Source: Betaproteobacteria bacterium (GTDB lineage Bacteria; Pseudomonadota; Gammaproteobacteria; Burkholderiales; SG8-39). From it: a stretch of DNA of 8,563 nt. Where the stretch lies: NCBI GenBank assembly GCA_029865405.1, contig JAOUGZ010000087.1, positions 1-8,563 of the forward strand. Direction: 5' to 3'. A program made the translations under genes and the position numbers. The notes under the pieces were generated by a model. That model ran no database searches. It saw only the letters and a program-made list of their open reading frames with translations, and had not been told where the DNA came from. Below, piece by piece: positions 1 through 8,563 of this stretch. The stretch's first letter is position 1. Each line of letters opens with the position of its first letter.

Positions 1-1824
<1,824 letters not shown>

Positions 1825-1825
1825 A

Positions 1826-1876
1826 TAGGGACAGACCTCATTTTTTCGCAGAGCGAAAAAATGAGGTCTGTCCCTA
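1826..1876. repeat. 51-bp perfect inverted repeat (REP-like AGGGACAGACC palindrome) between convergent purB and secF, possible bidirectional terminator
   Basis: Arms 1826-1849 and 1853-1876 are exact reverse complements over 24 bp, separated by the 3-nt loop AGA. One mismatch (1825/1877) further out, pairing continues through 1822-1824 and 1878-1880, giving 27 of 28 bp. Each outer arm carries TAGGGACAGACCTCA, and the inner arms contain T6 and A6 tracts. Such AGGGACAGACC/GGTCTGTCCCT palindromes resemble dispersed repetitive extragenic elements linked to REP-associated Y1 transposases in proteobacteria; this link is from memory and was not searched. Its place between two converging genes suggests a terminator or RNA-end protector for both. 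The U6 tract lies within the stem rather than after it, so it is not a textbook intrinsic terminator. No transposase gene is in the window. Confidence 0.93.
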
Positions 1877-1888
1877 ATTACCTAATTA
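1873..1888. repeat. Tandem duplication of CCTAATTA (2 x 8 bp) containing the secF stop codon
   Basis: CCTAATTA occurs at 1873-1880 and again, directly abutting, at 1881-1888. The first copy is the outer edge of the inverted-repeat arm. The second copy supplies the minus-strand TAA (1888-1886) that ends secF. The AT-rich unit stands out in this GC-rich sequence. It may be a small duplication made when the palindrome arrived, or replication slippage; the sequence alone does not decide. Confidence 0.8.
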
Positions 1889-2827
1889 CACTACGGCGCC
1901 CTCGTGCTCGTCCTTGCCGGGTTTCTTCGCGGCCTTGACGAACTGCGCCCGGTTCACCCCCAGCCACATGAGCAGGGGGCTCGCCACCAGCACCGAGGAG
2001 TAGATGCCGAACAGGATGCCGATGGTGAGCGCAAGCGCGAAGTAGTGCAGCGCCGGCCCGCCGAAGATGAGCATCGTCGTTACCATCATCTGCGTGCTGC
2101 CATGGGTGATGATGGTGCGCGAGATGGTGCCGGTGATGGCAGTGTCGATCACCTCGGGGATGCTCGCCTTGCGCATCTTGCGGAGCATCTCCCGCACGCG
2201 GTCGAACACCACCACCGATTCGTTGACCGAATAGCCCAGCACCGCCAGCACCGCGGCCAGCACCGGCAGGGAGAACTCCCACTGGAAGTACGCAAAGAAG
2301 CCGAGGATGATCACCACGTCGTGCAGATTGGCGATGATCGCCGACAGGCCGAAGCGCCACTCGAAGCGCATCCACAGGTACAGCACGATGCCCACGGCGG
2401 TGACCAGCAGGGCAAGCGCGCCGTACTCGGCGAGCTCCTCGCCCACCTGCGGCCCGACGTACTCGATGCGCCGCAGCTCCACCGCGCCGTCGCCGGTGCG
2501 CAGCACGCCGAGTACCTTCTGCGACAGGTCGGCGCTCGACTGTCCCTTGTCGACGTGCATGCGGATCAGCACTTCGCGCGACGAGCCGAAATTCTGCACT
2601 TCGGCCTTGTAGCCCGCCTTGTCCAGCGCCTGGCGCACGCCGTCGACGTCCACGGACTGCTGGTAACCCACCTCGAGCAGCGTGCCGCCGGTGAACTCGA
2701 TGGAAAAATTCAGGCCGCGCGTGGCGAGGAAGATTACGGCGAGCAGGAACGTGACCACCGAAATCACGTTGAAGACGAGCGCATGCCGCATGAACGGGAT
2801 GGTGCGCCGGATCTTGAAGAACTCCAT
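1886..2827 (-). CDS. secF: Protein translocase subunit SecF
   Basis: Inner-membrane subunit that works with SecD and YajC to finish export of preproteins through SecYEG, using the proton-motive force. At 313 residues it has normal family length. Seen: an N-terminal membrane segment at about 16-35; the SecF motif FSIEFTGGTLLEV at 41-53; a periplasmic loop to about residue 135; then five membrane segments between about 135 and 290. The conserved YSVNESVVVFDRVRE run (199-213) includes D209, equivalent to the functionally important D213 of E. coli SecF, followed by TISRTIITHG at 234-243. The tail is short and charged (KKPGKDEHEG). GGAAGTGAG, overlapping the end of secD, is a good ribosome site for the ATG at 2827. 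secD ends 7 nt upstream, so translational coupling is likely. The stop codon lies in a tandem CCTAATTA repeat beside the palindrome that separates it from purB. Confidence 0.98.
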   Translation of the reverse strand: MEFFKIRRTIPFMRHALVFNVISVVTFLLAVIFLATRGLNFSIEFTGGTLLEVGYQQSVDVDGVRQALDKAGYKAEVQNFGSSREVLIRMHVDKGQSSADLSQKVLGVLRTGDGAVELRRIEYVGPQVGEELAEYGALALLVTAVGIVLYLWMRFEWRFGLSAIIANLHDVVIILGFFAYFQWEFSLPVLAAVLAVLGYSVNESVVVFDRVREMLRKMRKASIPEVIDTAITGTISRTIITHGSTQMMVTTMLIFGGPALHYFALALTIGILFGIYSSVLVASPLLMWLGVNRAQFVKAAKKPGKDEHEGAVV

Positions 2828-2833
2828 CGTCAG

Positions 2834-2842
2834 CTCACTTCC
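2834..2842 (-). promoter_or_regulatory. Shine-Dalgarno of secF, GGAAGTGAG, overlapping the secD stop
   Basis: Read on the minus strand, GGAAGTGAG spans the last codons and TGA stop of secD. GGAAG lies 10 nt and GAG 6 nt before the secF ATG. Ribosomes finishing secD would sit on this site, so SecD and SecF are probably made in balanced amounts. Confidence 0.7.
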
Positions 2843-4694
2843 ACGACGTATCGCCGATCATCAGGCGCGGCACCTTGCGCCGGTGGCCGTAGATGCCGTT
2901 GACGATGGCGCGCGACACCACCACCGCGGAGAAGATCGAGGTGAGGATGCCCAGGCAGTGCACCACCGCGAAGCCGCGCACCGGCCCGGAGCCGAAGATG
3001 AGCAGCGACAGCCCGGCGATGAGCGTGGTGATGTTGGAATCGAGAATGGTGCCCCAGGCGCGCTCGTAGCCGGCGGCGATGGCCGCCTGCGGCGTCGCGC
3101 CGCCGCGGATCTCCTCGCGGATGCGCTCGTTGATCAGCACGTTGGCGTCGATCGCCATGCCCAGGGTGAGCGCGATGGCGGCGATGCCCGGCAGGGTGAG
3201 CGTCGCCTGCAGCAGCGACAGCAGGGCGACCAGGAACAGCAGGTTCACGGCCAGCGCCACCGACGAGATCATGCCGAAGGCCACGTAGTACGCAGACATG
3301 AAGACGACGATGGCGACGAAGCCCCAGCGCGTGGCGTTGAATCCCTTTTCGATGTTGTCGCGCCCGAGGCTCGGGCCGACGGTGCGCTCCTCTACGATCT
3401 CCATGGGCGCGGCGAGCGAGCCCGCGCGCAGCAGCAACGCGATGTCGTTCGCCTCCACCGTGCTCATGCGCCCGGAGATCTGCACGCGGCCGCCGCCGAT
3501 CTCGGAGCGGATGACGGGCGCGGTGACCACCTCGCCCTTGCCGCGCTCGATGAGCAGGATGGCCATGCGCTTGCCGACGTTCTCGCGCGTCACTTCCTTG
3601 AAGATGCGCGCGCCGGCGCCGTCGAGCGTCAGGTGCACCGCGGGTTCATTGGTCTGGGAATCGAAGCCGGGCTGCGCATCGGTAAGCCGGTCGCCGGTGA
3701 GCACCACCTGCTTTTTCACCAGCAGCGGCGCGCCGTTCCTCTCCACGTAATACTCGGTGCCGAAAGGCACGTCGCCGCGCGCCGCCGCGGCGAGCAGGTC
3801 CGGCGTCATCTTCTCCTCGTCGACCATGCGGATCTCGAGGGTGGCCGTGCGCCCGAGGATGTCCTTCGCCTTGGCCGTGTCCTGTACGCCGGGCAGCTGC
3901 ACCACGATGCGGTCGACGCCCTGCTGTTGGATCACCGGCTCGGCCACGCCGAGCTCGTTGATGCGGTTATGCAGCGTGGTGATGTTCTGCTTGAGCGCAA
4001 ACTCCTGCGTGCGCTTGGCAGCTTCGGGCTTGAGCGTGGCGACGAGGAGGAAGTCGCGCCCTTCCTCGCGCTCGACGATCGTCAGGTCGCCGATGGCGCT
4101 CGCGAGCACGTCGCGCGCCTGGTTGCGGGCCGGCGCCTCGCGAAAGCGCACGTGCAGCGCCTGGCCTTCGCGCGACACGCCGCCATGGCGGATGCCGCGG
4201 TCGCGCAGCAGGGAGCGGATGTCGCCGGTCAGGCTCTCCAGGCGTTTGGTGAGCGCCGCCGGCATGTCCACCTGCAGCAGGAAGTGCACGCCGCCACGCA
4301 GGTCGAGGCCGAGATACATGGGCAGCGCGCCGAGCGCCGAGAGCCAGCGCGGCGAGGCGGGCAGCAGGTTCAGCGCCACGACGTAGCCGGGATTCTGCGC
4401 GTCGGGATTGAGCGCCTTGTCGATGGCGTCCTTTGCCTTCAGCTGCGTGTCGGTGTCGCCGAAACGCACGCGCACGCTGGCCGCGTCGAGCAGCGCCCCC
4501 GAGTACGGGATGCCGGCCTGGCGCAGGGTGTCCTCGGCGCGCTGCAGCAGCGCCGGGTCCACCTTGACGGCGGACCGCAGGCTCGAGACCTGGACTGCGG
4601 GCGATTCGCCGAAGAAATTCGGCAGCGTGTAGAAGAACGCGACGGCCACGCACAGCGCGACCAGCGCGTACTTCCAGGCCGGGAAGCGGTTCAC
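2835..4694 (-). CDS. secD: Protein translocase subunit SecD
   Basis: Inner-membrane partner of SecF; its large periplasmic domain pulls emerging preproteins and is driven by protons. The 619-residue length matches E. coli SecD (615). Seen: MNRFPAWKYALVALCVAVAFFY, a membrane segment close to the E. coli start (MLNRYPLWKY), which fixes the GTG at 4694; GLDLRGGVHFLLQVD at 129-143; a periplasmic P1 region to about residue 455; then five membrane segments from about 458. The TM4 motif GMAIDANVLINERIREE holds D516, equivalent to the proton-path D519 of E. coli. TILDSNITTLIAG and GSGPVRGFAVVHCLGI follow, as expected. yajC ends 7 nt upstream. No strong Shine-Dalgarno precedes the GTG, so translation may depend on coupling to yajC. 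No broken motif is seen. Confidence 0.98.
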   Translation of the reverse strand: MNRFPAWKYALVALCVAVAFFYTLPNFFGESPAVQVSSLRSAVKVDPALLQRAEDTLRQAGIPYSGALLDAASVRVRFGDTDTQLKAKDAIDKALNPDAQNPGYVVALNLLPASPRWLSALGALPMYLGLDLRGGVHFLLQVDMPAALTKRLESLTGDIRSLLRDRGIRHGGVSREGQALHVRFREAPARNQARDVLASAIGDLTIVEREEGRDFLLVATLKPEAAKRTQEFALKQNITTLHNRINELGVAEPVIQQQGVDRIVVQLPGVQDTAKAKDILGRTATLEIRMVDEEKMTPDLLAAAARGDVPFGTEYYVERNGAPLLVKKQVVLTGDRLTDAQPGFDSQTNEPAVHLTLDGAGARIFKEVTRENVGKRMAILLIERGKGEVVTAPVIRSEIGGGRVQISGRMSTVEANDIALLLRAGSLAAPMEIVEERTVGPSLGRDNIEKGFNATRWGFVAIVVFMSAYYVAFGMISSVALAVNLLFLVALLSLLQATLTLPGIAAIALTLGMAIDANVLINERIREEIRGGATPQAAIAAGYERAWGTILDSNITTLIAGLSLLIFGSGPVRGFAVVHCLGILTSIFSAVVVSRAIVNGIYGHRRKVPRLMIGDTSWK

Positions 4695-4701
4695 CGCAGG
4701 G

Positions 4702-5022
4702 CTACTGCAGGGTCTTCATCGTGCCCTTGGGCAGCAGGGTCTGCACCGATGCCCGTTGCACGCTGATCTCGGTATTGGGCGCGATCTCCAGCGACACGTA
4801 GGCGTCGCCCATCTTGCTGATGCGACCCACCACGCCGCCCGAGGTGATCACCTCGTCGCCCTTCTGCAGCGCCTCGACCATCTGCTTGTGCTCCTTGGCG
4901 CGCTTCATTTGCGGGCGGATCATGAGGAAGTACAACAGCACGAACATCAGGACGATGGGCAAGAGGCCCATGAATCCGGACTCGCCGCCGCCGGCGGCCT
5001 GTGCGTAGGCGTTGGGGATCAT
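4702..5022 (-). CDS. yajC: Sec translocon accessory protein YajC
   Basis: Small inner-membrane protein that associates with SecD and SecF. At 106 residues it is normal for the family (E. coli 110). The N-terminus MIPNAYAQAAGGGESG is followed by one membrane segment at about 18-37 (MGLLPIVLMFVLLYFLMIRP). The family hallmark FLMIRPQMKRAKEHKQMVEAL comes next, then a cytoplasmic domain with the motif KGDEVITSGGVVGRI. Translation starts at ATG 5022; the region just before it (GAGTCCGCAGCG) has at best a weak ribosome site. The gene lies 30 nt after tgt and 7 nt before secD. A TATAAT at the tgt stop may give yajC-secD-secF their own promoter. Confidence 0.97.
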   Translation of the reverse strand: MIPNAYAQAAGGGESGFMGLLPIVLMFVLLYFLMIRPQMKRAKEHKQMVEALQKGDEVITSGGVVGRISKMGDAYVSLEIAPNTEISVQRASVQTLLPKGTMKTLQ

Positions 5023-5051
5023 CGCTGCGGACTCGCTGGAGAAGGGCGCGA

Positions 5052-7170
<2,119 letters not shown>

Positions 7171-7171
7171 C

Positions 7172-7177
7172 TATAAT
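7172..7177 (+). promoter_or_regulatory. -10 hexamer (TATAAT) of tRNA-Leu
   Basis: TATAAT followed by CCCGCCCC places the transcription start at about 7181-7187, a few bases before the mature tRNA end at 7191. A GC-rich stretch between -10 and +1 is a known trait of stable-RNA promoters under ppGpp (stringent) control, though this genome is GC-rich anyway. No good -35 is visible (CATGGC at 17 bp, inside the start of queA). Confidence 0.6.
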
Positions 7178-7190
7178 CCCGCCCCTACGC

Positions 7191-7277
7191 GCCGGAATGG
7201 CGGAATCGGTAGACGCAGCGGACTCAAAATCCGCCGGTGGCAACACCATGAGAGTTCGAGTCTCTCTTCCGGCACCA
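7191..7277 (+). tRNA. tRNA-Leu(CAA)
   Basis: An 87-nt tRNA with long variable arm, reading UUG codons. Seen: acceptor stem GCCGGAA (7191-7197) pairing with TTCCGGC (7267-7273), discriminator A and encoded CCA (7275-7277). The anticodon stem GCGGA/TCCGC (7218-7222, 7230-7234) encloses the loop CTCAAAA with anticodon CAA at 7225-7227. The variable arm is GGTG-GCAA-CACC, typical of leucine tRNAs. The T arm is GAGAG, loop TTCGAGT, CTCTC. All stems pair without mismatch. It is divergent from queA. No clear intrinsic terminator follows. Confidence 0.98.
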
Positions 7278-7373
7278 GGACCTGCCCATTCACCAATTCT
7301 TGCTTTCGCGTCAGCCGGTTAACTGGACAGCCGGGGCGGCCGGGCGTACTCTCTGCGCCGACCGTTCCCCCAC

Positions 7374-7379
7374 GGAAAG
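7374..7379 (+). promoter_or_regulatory. Candidate ribosome site GGAAAG before the response regulator
   Basis: GGAAAG ends only 3 nt before the ATG at 7383, closer than usual. Two later in-frame ATGs (7407, 7431) have no better site. The 105 bases between the tRNA and this gene (7278-7382) hold no other recognisable feature: no clear promoter, terminator or small gene. Confidence 0.4.
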
Positions 7380-7382
7380 TGC

Positions 7383-8474
7383 ATGGCAAGAGCGCAAGTC
7401 TTCGTGATGCCGTCGGCCCGCAATACGGCGATGGTCGTCGACGACCAGTCGACCGGCCGCGCCATCCTCGAGCAGGTGGTGCGCTCGCTCGACGAGCGCG
7501 TCGGGGTCGAAGGCTTCGGCCGCCCGGTGGATGCGGTGGTGTGGGCGACGCGCCACGTCGCCGACCTGGTGCTGATCGACTACATGATGCCGGACATGAA
7601 CGGCATCGAGCTCGCCAAGCGCCTGCGCGCGCTGCCCGGCTACGAGAACGTGCCGATCATGATGGTGACGGCGCACGACGACCGCAAGGTGCGCTACGAC
7701 GCGCTCGACGCGGGCGTCACCGATTTCCTCATCAAGCCGGTGGACGCGCGCGAGTGCATGGCGCGCTGCCGCAACCTGCTGACCTTGCGCCGCCAGCACC
7801 TGGCGCTCGAGGACCGGCGGCGCCTGCTCGAAGGCCTGGTGGACGACGCCACGCGCGAAGTGCGCGATCGCGAGAAGGAGACGCTGATGCGCCTTGCGCG
7901 CGCCGGCGAGTTCCGCGACGAGGAGACCGGCTACCACCTGGTGCGCATGGCGCGCTATTCGCGCCTCATCGCCGATACCATCGGCCTGGAGCGCGACGAG
8001 GCCGAATCGATCGAGCTCGCCGCGCCGCTGCACGACATCGGCAAGATCGGCATCCCGGACCAGATCCTGCTCAAGTCGGGGCGGCTGGACGAGCCCGAAT
8101 CGAGGGTCATGCGCCGCCACCCGCTCATCGGCCACGAGATCCTCAAGGGCAGCGCGTCGAAATACGTGCGCATGGGTTCGCTCATCGCCCTCGGCCACCA
8201 CGAGAAATACGACGGCTCGGGCTATCCGAACGGTTTGGTCGGCGACCACATCGCGTTGTGCGCGCGCATCGTGGCGGTGGCCGACGTGTACGACGCGCTC
8301 ACGTCGATCCGCCCCTACAAGCAGGCATGGTCGAAAGACCAGGCCTTCGAGTTCCTCGGCGCGCAGCGCGGACGGCATTTCGATCCGCAGCTGGTGGACG
8401 CCTTCGTGGGCGTCAGGGACGCGGTGGGGCGCATCCAGGACGAGCTGCGCGATCCGGAGGCGAAGCGCGCATGA
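7383..8474 (+). CDS. rpfG: RpfG-like two-component response regulator with HD-GYP cyclic-di-GMP phosphodiesterase domain
   Basis: A 363-residue cytoplasmic regulator that, by family, degrades cyclic di-GMP when phosphorylated by its partner kinase. The receiver domain (about 16-128) has acidic D20/D21, phospho-acceptor D66 in LVLIDYMMPDMNG, T96 and K118. A charged, probably coiled-coil linker (about 130-165) leads into an HD-GYP domain with GEFRDEETGYHLVRMARYS (H185), the HD pair H217-D218 in HDIGKIGIPD, and HHEKYDGSGYP at 272-282. All the HD-GYP residues expected for metal binding and activity are present. The domain order, the DDRKVRY-DALDAG and KPVDARECMARCRNLLTLR blocks, and the length match RpfG of DSF signalling (378 residues in Xanthomonas). 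The start may be 7383, 7407 or 7431; the first 16 residues are outside the receiver fold. The stop overlaps the next gene by ATGA, whose start looks RpfC-like and supports the assignment. The signal sensed is not shown by the sequence. Confidence 0.88.
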   Translation: MARAQVFVMPSARNTAMVVDDQSTGRAILEQVVRSLDERVGVEGFGRPVDAVVWATRHVADLVLIDYMMPDMNGIELAKRLRALPGYENVPIMMVTAHDDRKVRYDALDAGVTDFLIKPVDARECMARCRNLLTLRRQHLALEDRRRLLEGLVDDATREVRDREKETLMRLARAGEFRDEETGYHLVRMARYSRLIADTIGLERDEAESIELAAPLHDIGKIGIPDQILLKSGRLDEPESRVMRRHPLIGHEILKGSASKYVRMGSLIALGHHEKYDGSGYPNGLVGDHIALCARIVAVADVYDALTSIRPYKQAWSKDQAFEFLGAQRGRHFDPQLVDAFVGVRDAVGRIQDELRDPEAKRA

Positions 8475-8563
8475 CGCTGCCGGGCCTGATCTGGTGGCGG
8501 TGGCTGCGCGCGCGCATCGCAACGCGGCCCGATACCGAGCACGAGCAGGCGATCGTGCGGCTG
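8471..8563 (+). CDS. Partial gene, probable RpfC-like hybrid sensor histidine kinase (N-terminus only)
   Basis: Only 31 codons are in the window. The ATG overlaps the response-regulator stop as ATGA, so the two are probably translated together. The visible peptide starts MTLPGLIWWRWLRARIA and continues TRPDTEHEQAIVRL. A short basic-amphipathic leader followed by RPDxEHEQ-x2-VR is what I recall of the region just before the first membrane helix in RpfC-type DSF sensor kinases. The identity rests on that short motif plus the RpfG-like neighbour. No kinase, receiver or Hpt domain can be seen because the window ends. Confidence 0.6.
   Translation, partial: MTLPGLIWWRWLRARIATRPDTEHEQAIVRL

Noticed and set aside
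2682..4766. Very long plus-strand open frame across secD (694 codons)
   Set aside because: Low-complexity, His/Arg/Gln-rich translation with no motif; it is the mirror of secD, whose membrane segments and motifs are intact.
7315..7326. CCGGTTAACTGG palindrome as terminator of tRNA-Leu
   Set aside because: It has no loop, is imperfect and has no T-run after it, so it is too weak to call.
7191..7382. tRNA-Leu as an integration site for a genomic island
   Set aside because: No integrase and no second copy of the tRNA 3' end is visible in the 1.3 kb downstream; the following genes look like ordinary chromosome.
7311..8522. Minus-strand open frame opposite the response regulator (403 codons)
   Set aside because: Antisense shadow of a high-GC gene; no domain, and the plus strand carries complete REC and HD-GYP motifs.

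Overview
The window is a high-GC bacterial chromosome segment made almost entirely of housekeeping genes. The strongest lineage hints are an E. coli-type PurB, the queA-tgt-yajC-secD-secF order, and an RpfG-like HD-GYP response regulator followed by what looks like the start of an RpfC-like kinase. Together these suggest a proteobacterium, most likely betaproteobacterial. That placement is an inference from gene content and composition, not from a database search.

Layout. Positions 1-445 (minus) hold the N-terminal part of a four-cysteine (probably Fe-S) uracil-DNA glycosylase family protein. It is divergent from purB (460-1824, plus), and the two start codons are only 14 bp apart. purB converges on secF. 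The 61-bp gap between them is nearly filled by a 51-bp perfect hairpin (24-bp arms, 3-nt loop) carrying the AGGGACAGACC sequence. It looks like a dispersed REP-like palindrome and may end transcription from both sides.

From 7151 down to 1886 on the minus strand lies a compact run: queA, tgt, yajC, secD, secF. The queA stop and tgt GTG start overlap as GTGA. tgt to yajC is 30 nt, with a perfect TATAAT that contains the tgt stop codon. yajC-secD and secD-secF are each separated by 7 nt. QueA and Tgt act in queuosine modification of tRNA, while YajC, SecD and SecF form the accessory complex of the Sec translocon.

On the other side of the queA promoter, tRNA-Leu(CAA) (7191-7277) is read in the opposite direction from a back-to-back -10 element. 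Downstream is an RpfG-like REC/HD-GYP cyclic-di-GMP phosphodiesterase (7383-8474). Its stop overlaps by ATGA the start of a truncated gene whose first 31 residues resemble RpfC-type sensor kinases.

The most notable signal is in the promoters. Four perfect TATAAT hexamers stand at gene boundaries in otherwise GC-rich DNA, without a recognisable -35 box. For purB and queA the predicted transcription start falls at or within about 3 nt of the ATG, which suggests leaderless or near-leaderless mRNAs. I saw no new multi-gene system, CRISPR array, insertion sequence with a transposase, or prophage. The coding content is ordinary, and there is no gene-free stretch longer than about 105 bases.
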